Below, piece after piece: positions 6,667 to 13,631 of a stretch of DNA of 15,648 nt. Positions within the stretch are counted from its first letter, which is position 1, and every line of letters starts with the position of its first letter. This stretch comes from W589 sp964611805 (GTDB taxonomy: Bacteria; Chloroflexota; Dehalococcoidia; Dehalococcoidales; Fen-1064): assembly GCA_964611805.1 (NCBI GenBank), contig CAZTBG010000047.1, forward strand, positions 1-15,648, given 5' to 3'. The notes beneath the pieces were generated by a model, which saw only the letters and a list, made by a program, of their open reading frames with translations, had not been told where the DNA came from and did not search any database. A program made the translations under genes and the position numbers.

Positions 6667-6759
6667 ATGAACAAAGGAAAAAGAGTCGCCCTAATCAAAC
6701 ACCGGCGTAAGAGGAAGAAGCTCGAAGAAAAGCGCAAGGCGGAGAAAAGCCGTGCCTAG
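6667..6759 (+). CDS. Very basic 30-residue miniprotein
   Basis: An open frame of 30 codons starting MNKGKRVALIKHRRKRKK and ending with a TAG at 6757-6759. Fifteen of the 30 residues are Lys or Arg, with three Glu in a probable C-terminal helix (LEEKRKAEK). This composition suggests an RNA or ribosome-associated peptide, comparable in size and charge to small ribosomal proteins such as bS22, but I find no clear match to a named family. There is only a weak GAAAAG upstream. It fills the gap between the DUF6485 gene and the NTPase gene, ending 19 bases before the latter. Coding status is inferred from composition, start, stop and placement; a chance frame is possible. Confidence 0.5.
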   Translation: MNKGKRVALIKHRRKRKKLEEKRKAEKSRA

Positions 6760-6778
6760 CGGCTGGGTTTGACCGGCT

Positions 6779-7312
6779 ATGAAGCAAGTTTACCTGCTCA
6801 CAGGCCCACCAGGGACAGGAAAGACCAGTCTCATCAAGCAGGTGGCTGCCGAGATGGAGGACAGGGCTGGCGGTTTCTACACCGAAGAGATACGCACACG
6901 GGGAACCAGGCAGGGTTTCCGGCTCGTCACCCTCAGCGGGCAGGATGTTGTTTTATCACATATCAACATCAACAGCCCCTACCGCGTCAGCAAGTATCAT
7001 GTCGATATCGAAGCCCTGGAACAGGTCGGTGTGCCCGCCCTGCTACATGCCGCTGAGCAGCGTGAACTGGTCGTTGTTGACGAAATTGGTAAAATGGAAC
7101 TGCTCTCCACGAGCTTCAGGCAAACCATATCCCAGTTGATGGACAGCGGCAAGAGAATTCTGGGGACCATTATGCTCAACCCCCACCCCTGGGCTGACGC
7201 CATCAAACAAAGGCCACAGGTCAATTTAATCACCATCACCCAGGCCAACCACCAGCAGGTACTCAAAGAACTGCGGCACTGGCTGAGCCTCAACCAGGTC
7301 ACCAAATTGTAG
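6779..7312 (+). CDS. THEP1-type nucleoside-triphosphatase
   Basis: A 177-residue P-loop NTPase of the THEP1 (NTPase_1, cancer-related NTPase) family, which slowly hydrolyses several NTPs in vitro; the cellular role is unsettled. Walker A is GPPGTGKT at 9-16. The family signature GGFYTEEIRTRGTRQGFRLV follows at 31-50, and Walker B with DEIGKMEL lies at 97-108 (Asp101, Glu102). Length and motif order are normal for the family. ATG 6779 has no convincing ribosome binding site, so coupling to the upstream miniprotein frame is possible. The C-terminal residues overlap a TATAAT at 7313 that may start the next transcript. Confidence 0.9.
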   Translation: MKQVYLLTGPPGTGKTSLIKQVAAEMEDRAGGFYTEEIRTRGTRQGFRLVTLSGQDVVLSHININSPYRVSKYHVDIEALEQVGVPALLHAAEQRELVVVDEIGKMELLSTSFRQTISQLMDSGKRILGTIMLNPHPWADAIKQRPQVNLITITQANHQQVLKELRHWLSLNQVTKL

Positions 7313-7318
7313 TATAAT
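7313..7318 (+). promoter_or_regulatory. Possible -10 box for the phosphotransferase-like gene
   Basis: A perfect TATAAT directly follows the NTPase stop codon, 68 bases before the TTG start at 7386. I see no acceptable -35 box at 16-18 bases and no TGn extension, so the call is weak. Confidence 0.25.
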
Positions 7319-7385
7319 TTCTCTGTCTCCCTCGTTTCTGTCAGGTCTAAATAAAAACCAATGAAAAAGCGGAAGGATGTAGACA

Positions 7386-8387
7386 TTGCAGCTATCGGAA
7401 CTGGTTAAGGCACTCTCCGACCCGGCAATCTATCCAGAGACATCGCAAAGGGTAGAGGTCGAACAGACACAGATGTCGGTAGTTCTGCTGGCCGGTGAGT
7501 ACGTCTACAAGGTGAAGAAGCCTGTAGACCTCGGCTATCTCGACTACACCACCCTGGAACGTCGCCGGTTCTACTGCCAGCGGGAGGTCGAACTCAACCG
7601 GCGCCTTTGCCCAGAGGCCTACCTCGGGGTTGTCGCCATCACCGAGAGCAGGGGGCAGATTGCCTGGGACGGCGAGGGTAGACCGATTGAGTATGCCGTA
7701 AAGATGCGGCGCCTCCCCCGGGAAGCAATGATGGACGTGCTCCTGATTGATGACAGGGTAACGCCGCAGATGATAACCGGCGTGGCCCAACGGCTGGAGC
7801 GTTTTCACCGTGAAGCCGAGACGAACCCCACCATCAGTGCCTTCGGCAGCATCGAGACCATCACCAAGAATACCAGCGAGAATTTCGAACAGACCACTCC
7901 GTACGTCGGGCGCACAATCTCACAGGAGCAATACGAGCATATCAGGGAGTACACAGAGGACTTCATAAAGAGAAATGCTCCTCTCTTTCGCCAACGGATG
8001 GACGATGGCAGGATAAGGGACTGTCACGGCGACCTGCACACCGCCCATATCTGCTTTACCGATAATATCTGCATCTATGACTGCATTGAGTTCAATGACC
8101 GCTTCCGATATGGCGATGTCGCCTCGGAGGTGGCCTTTCTGGCCATGGACCTTGACCGCTACGGCGCGCAACAGCTATCTCGTACTTTCGTTGATAGTTA
8201 CCTCGAAGAGAGCAAAGATGGAGAACTGTTGGAGCTGCTCAATTTCTACAAGTGCTATCGGGCCTACGTGCGGGGGAAGGTGGAAGGCTTCAAACTTGAT
8301 GACCCGCTTATCCCGGAAGAAGAAAAGGACAAGACCTCGGCTACCGCCAAGAGATATTTCGAGCTGGCTGAGTCTTATATTATTTAA
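7386..8387 (+). CDS. Aminoglycoside-phosphotransferase-like protein (COG2187 type), TTG start
   Basis: A 333-residue protein of the APH-like kinase fold. VYKVKKPVDLGYLDYTTLERR (40-60) is the N-lobe signature, with Lys42/Lys44 as the likely ATP-binding lysine. NRRLCPEAYLGV follows at 71-82. The catalytic loop is DCHGDLHTAH (212-221), with Asp216 in the place of the catalytic base, and DCIEFNDRFRYGDVA (232-246) supplies the metal-binding acid. In many bacteria this domain is fused to an AAA_33 P-loop kinase in one protein. Here that partner seems to be the separate gene at 8962, with a lipoprotein gene between. TTG 7386 follows GGAAGGA (7371-7377) at 8 bases and fits the expected N-terminus; no ATG occurs in frame near it. 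The natural substrate is unknown and resistance should not be assumed. Confidence 0.83.
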   Translation: MQLSELVKALSDPAIYPETSQRVEVEQTQMSVVLLAGEYVYKVKKPVDLGYLDYTTLERRRFYCQREVELNRRLCPEAYLGVVAITESRGQIAWDGEGRPIEYAVKMRRLPREAMMDVLLIDDRVTPQMITGVAQRLERFHREAETNPTISAFGSIETITKNTSENFEQTTPYVGRTISQEQYEHIREYTEDFIKRNAPLFRQRMDDGRIRDCHGDLHTAHICFTDNICIYDCIEFNDRFRYGDVASEVAFLAMDLDRYGAQQLSRTFVDSYLEESKDGELLELLNFYKCYRAYVRGKVEGFKLDDPLIPEEEKDKTSATAKRYFELAESYII

Positions 8388-8407
8388 GAAGGGAAGAAAA
8401 GCGACAA

Positions 8408-8920
8408 ATGGCAAAAGTCTGGTTAACAGTAGCCAACCTAGCTTTAGTAGTTGCTCTCCTGGTTACAGCAGGCTGTACTACCCAGACATTGCGAGAATCC
8501 AATTTCAATCTGGTATTTAAATACGGTGTTGGCGCGAGAAATGAGCTGGACACATTCAACGGCACATTCACCAAAGATATGATTTCAGATCCATCAATAA
8601 CGGTAAATCTATACTTGTCTGAAGAGGAGATGGACAGCATTTATCAAAAGATGGTGGAAATTGACTTCTTTGATTACCCTGACGAATTTTCTATTCCCAT
8701 CCCTCCCGATGGCAAGATTGGCATTGTGACCCCTTATAACAGTTACTATTTCAAGGTAGAATATGATTCCAAGATTAAAGAGTTATGGTGGGAGGACGAA
8801 ATAACAAATGAGAACGTGGAAGCTGACAAATTGAGAGAGCTTATCAACCTCATATGGGACATCATCAAATCCAAAGATGAGTATAAGGAACTACCAGAAC
8901 CGACAGGTGGTTATATGTAG
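8408..8920 (+). CDS. Predicted lipoprotein, unknown function
   Basis: A 170-residue protein with a lipoprotein signal: basic start, hydrophobic core (5-18) and lipobox LVTAGC with the lipidated Cys at 23. The mature part begins with polar residues and contains YGVGARNELDTFNGTFTKDM (39-58) and an acidic helix LSEEEMDSIYQKMVEIDFFDYP (71-92). This combination recurs in small Firmicutes and Chloroflexota lipoproteins of unknown role, as far as I can recall. It should be anchored on the outer face of the membrane. It lies 20 bases after the phosphotransferase-like gene but its DNA is clearly more AT-rich than both neighbours, suggesting a later insertion between two functionally linked genes. Confidence 0.78.
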   Translation: MAKVWLTVANLALVVALLVTAGCTTQTLRESNFNLVFKYGVGARNELDTFNGTFTKDMISDPSITVNLYLSEEEMDSIYQKMVEIDFFDYPDEFSIPIPPDGKIGIVTPYNSYYFKVEYDSKIKELWWEDEITNENVEADKLRELINLIWDIIKSKDEYKELPEPTGGYM

Positions 8921-8961
8921 CCAGTGAAAGGGGAACTCATATTTTTAGTGAAGGGGGAGAG

Positions 8962-9564
8962 TTGAAAGAGCCGTTTTTAAAGTATGTAGAAAACGAACTG
9001 GGCACCAGCTTCCTGCTCATTGCCTGCGGCCTCCCCGGCACCTGGAAGACCGAGACCACCGAAGAGGTATCAAGAATAAAGGGCTATCCTATGCTCCGGT
9101 CCGACCTCATAAGGCTGGAGGTGCTGAAGGGTGAGGACGTCTTTGATGAAAGGGTTGCCTCAGACATGGAAAAGAGGACCAGCGTTTACGATGAGATGTT
9201 CCGCCAGGCTGATGAAGCCCTGAACCAGAGCGAGGGCGTGATACTGGACGCCACCTTTGTTGCGCAGCCACTGCGGAGACGGGCCGCCGAGATAGCCGCC
9301 AGGCACAAACGGAGATTCATAATCCTCGAAACGGACTGCCCTCAGGAGGTGTCCATCAGGCGGATACTGCAACGGACTAAAGAGAATTATGAGTCGAACG
9401 CACTGACGGAGCAGGCCTATCTCAACAACAAAAAGAGGTTCGAGCCAGTTGACCTGGACGACCTCAAACTGCTCTTCCCCAGCCTCGCTATCACCCACAT
9501 TGTGGTTGACACGACGCATGACCCACCTGAAGACTGGTACATAACCAGCGTTGATAACAAGTAG
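8962..9564 (+). CDS. AAA_33-type P-loop kinase-like protein with unusual Walker A, TTG start
   Basis: A 200-residue zeta-toxin/shikimate-kinase-like P-loop protein. The P-loop is GLPGTWKT (23-30): Lys29 and Thr30 are present but the Gly before Lys is Trp. Then come LRSDLIRLEV (45-54), KRTSVYDEMF (71-80), and a Walker-B-like VILDATF (93-99) with Asp96. The pattern matches the kinase domain that is commonly fused to COG2187 phosphotransferase-like proteins, suggesting the two here act together (inference). The TTG at 8962 is the only ordinary start in frame in the gap; AGGGGG (8952-8957) precedes it at 4 bases, rather close. The substrate is unknown. The Trp substitution raises the question whether it binds ATP normally. 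Confidence 0.75.
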   Translation: MKEPFLKYVENELGTSFLLIACGLPGTWKTETTEEVSRIKGYPMLRSDLIRLEVLKGEDVFDERVASDMEKRTSVYDEMFRQADEALNQSEGVILDATFVAQPLRRRAAEIAARHKRRFIILETDCPQEVSIRRILQRTKENYESNALTEQAYLNNKKRFEPVDLDDLKLLFPSLAITHIVVDTTHDPPEDWYITSVDNK

Positions 9565-9579
9565 AGATAATAAGTAGAA

Positions 9580-10443
9580 ATGAAAATTGACCTGCATGTC
9601 CACACCAGCACAGGCTCCGACGGCAGTCTATCTGTCGAAGAGGTACTTAAAGAAGCCAAGAAAAGGGGGATAGCCCTGCTGTCCGTGACCGACCACGATT
9701 CCATAGATGCACAGGAAAGGGCTATCAACCTGGCAAAAGAGTACGGCATAGCCTACGTCACCGGCGTGGAACTGAACGTCACCTTCCAGCCGCCTGGAGA
9801 CAAGCCACTCTCTCTGGACTTCCTCGGATACGGGTACGACATCACCAACCAGAAACTGAGAGACAAGCTACGCCTGATGGCGGAGCACCGCAAGGCAAGG
9901 GCACGTCAAATCCTGGAGAGGCTAAACACCGAGTTCGATAAAGAAAATATTGCCAGGCTTACCGAAGAGGATATCCATAATATCGAAAGCAGTGTCGATG
10001 GCGTCTTCGGGCGACCACACATTGCCGACTATCTGGTGGCACAGGGAATCGTCGCCAGCCGGCAAGAGGCCTTCGACAGGTATCTGGTCAAGTGTGATGT
10101 GCCCAAGTACCCGCTGTCCCTCGCCGAGGCGTCCGGGCTGATAAGGGGCGCCGGTGGCAAACTGGTATTCGCCCACCCGAATGACCCTCATGGGACCTCT
10201 CTAGCAATATTAACACCTGACCTGAGCCGACAGTCAAAGATTATCGAGGAGCACATACTGGAGTACATTGACGGCATCGAGTGCTGGCACTCAAGACATA
10301 GTGCCGAAACGACAGCGCACTACATCGAATTCGCCAGGCAACACGGCCTGATGGTGACCGGGGGAAGCGACTGCCACCAGAAGCCAATAATAATGGGTAC
10401 GCTGGAAATACCCGACTACGTTGCCGAGCAGTTCGTATCATAG
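9580..10443 (+). CDS. PHP-domain phosphoesterase (nucleoside bisphosphate phosphatase/RNase AM-like)
   Basis: A 287-residue PHP-family metal-dependent phosphoesterase. Expected metal ligands are visible in order: DLHVH (His6, His8), TDHDS (Asp38, His39), GVEL (Glu64), GRPHIAD (His147), AHP (His199) and GSDCH (Asp264, His266). The central segment with GRPHIADYLVAQG and AFDRYL is typical of the group including 3',5'-nucleotide phosphatases and RNase AM (YciV). A role in pAp or oligoribonucleotide turnover is therefore reasonable but not proved. If it acts on pAp it would remove another inhibitory nucleotide product, in keeping with the nucleoside recycling elsewhere in the window. It starts 15 bases after the P-loop kinase stop; no strong ribosome binding site is visible. 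Confidence 0.88.
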   Translation: MKIDLHVHTSTGSDGSLSVEEVLKEAKKRGIALLSVTDHDSIDAQERAINLAKEYGIAYVTGVELNVTFQPPGDKPLSLDFLGYGYDITNQKLRDKLRLMAEHRKARARQILERLNTEFDKENIARLTEEDIHNIESSVDGVFGRPHIADYLVAQGIVASRQEAFDRYLVKCDVPKYPLSLAEASGLIRGAGGKLVFAHPNDPHGTSLAILTPDLSRQSKIIEEHILEYIDGIECWHSRHSAETTAHYIEFARQHGLMVTGGSDCHQKPIIMGTLEIPDYVAEQFVS

Positions 10444-10505
10444 AATAAACAAGATAGCGAGTTTCAAAGCTGGTTTTACTCAGCCGAATTTTAACGCCAG
10501 ACTTA

Positions 10506-10514
10506 TGATACAAT
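10506..10514 (+). promoter_or_regulatory. Candidate extended -10 promoter for the small AT-hook-like gene
   Basis: TGATACAAT fits the TGn-TATAAT extended -10 form with a single mismatch. No clear -35 box is seen, which is normal for this class. Transcription would start near 10521, about 24 bases before the ATG at 10545. Confidence 0.4.
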
Positions 10515-10544
10515 ATTGAATTGTTAGCTCAGACCTGATGCAAA

Positions 10545-10745
10545 ATGAGTAAAAAGGGGAGACCTCCGAAGGAGGAGGCAAACAGGCACCCTTTACACGG
10601 GCAATTAAATGGTGAAGTGCCCTGGCTGGACGGGTGTAAAGAGTACGAGAGGGAAACGTGCTTGGATTGTCCTGTGTCGTTAGAGGAGTGTCCTGCTGAA
10701 AACCCCCGCCTTCACAAAGGCGGTCGACCTAAGAGGAGTAATTAA
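10545..10745 (+). CDS. Small Cys4 protein with AT-hook-like motifs at both ends
   Basis: A 66-residue protein I do not recognise. Near the N-terminus is KKGRPPK (3-9) and near the C-terminus KGGRPKR (58-64). Both carry the GRP core flanked by basic residues that defines AT-hook minor-groove binding motifs. Between them four cysteines lie at 31, 39, 42 and 49 (C-x7-C-x2-C-x6-C), a possible zinc site. The layout suggests a small DNA-binding protein, but this is inference from motifs. It stands alone between the PHP gene (101-base gap) and ahcY (106-base gap), with an extended -10 promoter candidate just upstream and no strong ribosome binding site. The coding DNA for the C-terminal end includes a short hairpin (CCGCCTT with AAGGCGG near 10708-10725). 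Confidence 0.6.
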   Translation: MSKKGRPPKEEANRHPLHGQLNGEVPWLDGCKEYERETCLDCPVSLEECPAENPRLHKGGRPKRSN

Positions 10746-10851
10746 TATATTATAGAGTAATACGGATGAGGTGGCGCTGCTAAGAATATAAAACAAGCGG
10801 CAGACCAAGAGGCTAGGGTGGAATATTAAAGAGTGCGATAAGGAGTGAGCA

Positions 10852-12117
10852 ATGGCTTCGACCAAGAACTATGACGTCAAAGACCTGGACCTGGCTGAGT
10901 TAGGCCGGCGGCGAATAGACTGGGCAGCCCGCGAGATGCCCGTAATACGCCTTATCCGAGAGAGGTTTGCTAAAGAGAAACCGCTAGCCGGCATCAGAAT
11001 CAGTGGCTGCCTCCACATTACTACCGAGACAGCCAATCTGGCACTTACTCTGCAGGCCGGAGGTGCCGAAACCATCTTGTGCGCCTCCAATCCCCTCAGC
11101 ACCCAGGATGATGCCGCTGCTGCCCTGGTAGAATACGGGATACCCACCAATGCCATCAAAGGGGAGGACTCAGTAACCTACTACCAGCACATCAATACCG
11201 CCCTGGACAGCCAACCCCACATTACCGTGGACGATGGCGCTGATTTGGTGAGCACTCTCCATACCAAGCGAAAAGACCTCATCAGCGGTGTCATCGGTGG
11301 CACTGAGGAAACGACCACCGGTGTAATCCGACTGCGCAGCATGGAAAAATCAGGCGACCTGAAATATCCCATCATCGCCGTAAACGACGCCCAGACCAAG
11401 TACCTCTTTGATAATCGCTACGGCACCGGCCAGAGCACTATAGATGGTATTACGCGGGCCACCAATATCCTGTGGGCCGACAAGAAAGTGGTGGTCTGTG
11501 GTTATGGCTGGTGCGGGCACGGCATTACCATGCGGGCCAAGGGAATGGGTGCTCACGTGATAGTCACCGAGGTTGAGCCGGTCCGAGCCCTGGAGGCAGT
11601 GATGGACGGCTTCCAGGTAATGCCACTGATGGAGGCAGCCCGGATAGGCGACATTTTCATTACTATCAGCGGTGACAAGAACGTTATTGATAGAGCCCAT
11701 CTCGAGGTTATGAAGGACGGGGCCTTGTTGGCCAACAGCGGACACTTCAATGTGGAGATAAATATCCCGGCCCTGGAGAGTTTATCCCGCAGCCGCAGAG
11801 AAGTACGACCGTTCGTTGAAGAGTTTGAACTGGCCGATGGCCGAAAGCTTCATCTGCTGGGCGAGGGCAGACTGATTAATCTGACTGCTGCCGAAGGGCA
11901 CCCGGCCAGTGTTATGGACATGAGCTTCGCCAACCAGGCGCTCTGCATTGAATACCTTGCGAAAAACCGGGGGGCACTCAAGATAAAGGTCCACTCTGTC
12001 CCATCGGAGATTGACAAAGAAGTGGCCCGCCTGAAACTGGATGCGATGGGCATCACCATTGATACGCTGACACCGGAACAGAAAAAATACCTCACCAGCT
12101 GGGATGAAGGGACATAG
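10852..12117 (+). CDS. ahcY: S-adenosylhomocysteinase, short C-terminal form
   Basis: Reversibly hydrolyses S-adenosylhomocysteine to homocysteine and adenosine, removing the product inhibitor of methyltransferases and supplying homocysteine to the methionine synthase. The 421-residue protein has the substrate segments HITTETANLALTL (55-67), TVDDGADL (125-132), GGTEETTTG (149-157) and NDAQTKYLFDNRYGTGQS (178-195). The NAD-binding VVVCGYGWCGHG lies at 213-224, and NSGHFNVEI and EGHPASVMD complete the family pattern. It ends in LTPEQKKYLTSW without the KPDHYRY-type tail of the long bacterial and eukaryotic enzymes, as in archaeal and Thermotoga forms. ATG 10852 follows AAGGAG (10840-10845) at 6 bases. 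metK follows after 12 bases, so both are one operon. The 106-base leader upstream shows no riboswitch that I can confirm. Confidence 0.97.
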   Translation: MASTKNYDVKDLDLAELGRRRIDWAAREMPVIRLIRERFAKEKPLAGIRISGCLHITTETANLALTLQAGGAETILCASNPLSTQDDAAAALVEYGIPTNAIKGEDSVTYYQHINTALDSQPHITVDDGADLVSTLHTKRKDLISGVIGGTEETTTGVIRLRSMEKSGDLKYPIIAVNDAQTKYLFDNRYGTGQSTIDGITRATNILWADKKVVVCGYGWCGHGITMRAKGMGAHVIVTEVEPVRALEAVMDGFQVMPLMEAARIGDIFITISGDKNVIDRAHLEVMKDGALLANSGHFNVEINIPALESLSRSRREVRPFVEEFELADGRKLHLLGEGRLINLTAAEGHPASVMDMSFANQALCIEYLAKNRGALKIKVHSVPSEIDKEVARLKLDAMGITIDTLTPEQKKYLTSWDEGT

Positions 12118-12129
12118 AAAGGAGAGTAC

Positions 12130-13344
12130 ATGCCCAATAGTTTTTATTCTTCAGATAAGTACTTGCTGACCTCAGAGTCGGTTACCGAAGGGCACCCGGA
12201 CAAACTGTGTGACCAGATATCAGATGCTATCCTGGATACCATCATGGAATGTGACCCCATGGGGCGGGTCGCCTGCGAGACCGCCTGCACCACCGGTCTG
12301 GTGATGGTCCTGGGGGAAATCACTACAACCTGCTATGTCGACGTACCATCGATAGTACGCGAGGTCGTTAAAGACATTGGCTATACCGACCCGGCCTATG
12401 GTTTTGACTACCAGTCCTGCGGAGTGCTGGTATCAATCAAGGAACAGTCCACCGATATTGACCTCGGGGTAAGTAAGTCGAGAGAGGTCAAAGATGACAC
12501 CTCCGGTGCCAACGAGCTGGACCAGACCGGAGCCGGCGACCAGGGAATGATGGTGGGATTTGCCTGCAATGAGACCCCGGAACTGATGCCACTACCGATT
12601 GCACTATCGCATAAGCTGTGCCGACGTCTTGCCCAGGTGAGAAAGGACGGTATCCTGCCCTATCTCCGGCCCGACGGCAAATCGCAGGTAACCGTGGAGT
12701 ACAGCAAGGGCATCCCCAAGCGAGTCACCAGCGTGGTTATTGCCGCCCAGCATGACGACGACGTCAGCAGCGAACAGATAGCCAGGGACGTTACTGAGAA
12801 GGTTATCAAGACGGTTGTCCCCGCCTCGTTGATTGACAGCGAGACCAGGTTCTTCGTCAACGGCACCGGCCGCTTTGTTATTGGTGGCCCGGTTTCAGAT
12901 ACCGGCTTCACCGGGCGCAAGATTCTGGTAGACACCTATGGCGGGCTGGCCCGCCACGGCGGTGGGGCCTTTTCAGGGAAAGACCCGACCAAGGTTGACC
13001 GTTCCGCGGCCTATATGGCCAGGTATATCGCTAAGAACATCGTTGCCGCCGGACTGGCCGACCGCATTGAGATACAGATTTCCTATGTAATCGGTGTCGC
13101 CCATCCGCTCTCCGTGTCCGTCGAAACTTTCGGTACGGGCAAGGTTAGCACCGATGTTATCGATAAGCTCATCAGCAAGCACTTCGACCTCAGGCCGGCG
13201 GCCATTATCCGCTATTTCAACCTGCGGCGCCCTATCTACCGGCAGGTAGCCTCCTACGGACACTTCGGCCGCGATGACCTTGACCTGCCCTGGGAGAAGA
13301 CAGACAAGGCCGAGTTCCTCAGGAAAGAAGCTCTGGGGAAGTAA
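12130..13344 (+). CDS. metK: S-adenosylmethionine synthetase
   Basis: Makes S-adenosylmethionine from methionine and ATP, in the cytoplasm, normally as a tetramer. The 404-residue protein has the signature segments SESVTEGHPDK (15-25), ELDQTGAGDQGMM (129-141) with GAGDQG, a PDGKSQVTVEY segment (181-191), and the P-loop-like GGGAFSGKDPTKVDRS (277-292) with the catalytic lysine and arginine region. The end SYGHFGRDDLDLPWEKTD is also typical. Length is slightly above the usual 380-400. ATG 12130 follows AAAGGAG (12118-12124) at 5 bases. It is the last gene of the ahcY-metK pair and of the + strand run. Confidence 0.98.
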   Translation: MPNSFYSSDKYLLTSESVTEGHPDKLCDQISDAILDTIMECDPMGRVACETACTTGLVMVLGEITTTCYVDVPSIVREVVKDIGYTDPAYGFDYQSCGVLVSIKEQSTDIDLGVSKSREVKDDTSGANELDQTGAGDQGMMVGFACNETPELMPLPIALSHKLCRRLAQVRKDGILPYLRPDGKSQVTVEYSKGIPKRVTSVVIAAQHDDDVSSEQIARDVTEKVIKTVVPASLIDSETRFFVNGTGRFVIGGPVSDTGFTGRKILVDTYGGLARHGGGAFSGKDPTKVDRSAAYMARYIAKNIVAAGLADRIEIQISYVIGVAHPLSVSVETFGTGKVSTDVIDKLISKHFDLRPAAIIRYFNLRRPIYRQVASYGHFGRDDLDLPWEKTDKAEFLRKEALGK

Positions 13345-13631
13345 TCGGCTGCCACAGGCAGAATATCGGGTTCTTCATTGGCATCACGGGATAACGGCAC
13401 AGTTGAGAGACTAGGACGTCTTTTTGAAGCATCTGCACCGCCCGGGCGGGTGGTTCGGAATCTGTCTCCTATGGTGGGCGGTACCGTACAATAGACAGAA
13501 CCAAGACCTTCGAATTAGCCTTCAGCCTAACAATCTAACCATAGATACGTCACAAAATACCATTTTGGTACCTTACCTAACCAGAGCATGGTATCAAGTT
13601 ACCGAGTACACAACTGCTAGAATAACTTATG
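13345..13631. other. Intergenic region between convergent metK and the DUF5305 gene
   Basis: No convincing gene in this 287-base stretch. It holds a short hairpin right after metK (CTGCC 13349-13353 with GGCAG 13357-13361, no T-run), a perfect 12-base palindrome CCGCCCGGGCGG (13438-13449), and an ATACCAT/ATGGTAT inverted pair (13557-13563 and 13588-13594). Composition changes from GC-rich to AT-rich near 13490. Frames crossing it have no family resemblance, although the part near 13420-13480 could be a degraded gene fragment. Confidence 0.5.

Noticed and set aside
7361..7408. 15-codon frame (MKKRKDVDIAAIGTG) overlapping the TTG start at 7386
   Set aside because: It covers the ribosome binding site of the next gene and has no site of its own; most likely chance.
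7386..8387. Reading the phosphotransferase-like gene as antibiotic resistance
   Set aside because: The motif pattern is that of COG2187-type proteins of general distribution, not of characterised aminoglycoside-modifying enzymes.
10765..10830. Possible SAH riboswitch before ahcY (GAGGTGGCGCTGC resembles its 5' core)
   Set aside because: The partner segments for the long stem and the pseudoknot are missing, only a 4-base pairing is found, and this class is mainly proteobacterial.
13445..13480. GGTTCGGAATC, like a tRNA T-loop
   Set aside because: The T-stem does not pair and no acceptor, D or anticodon arm can be built around it.
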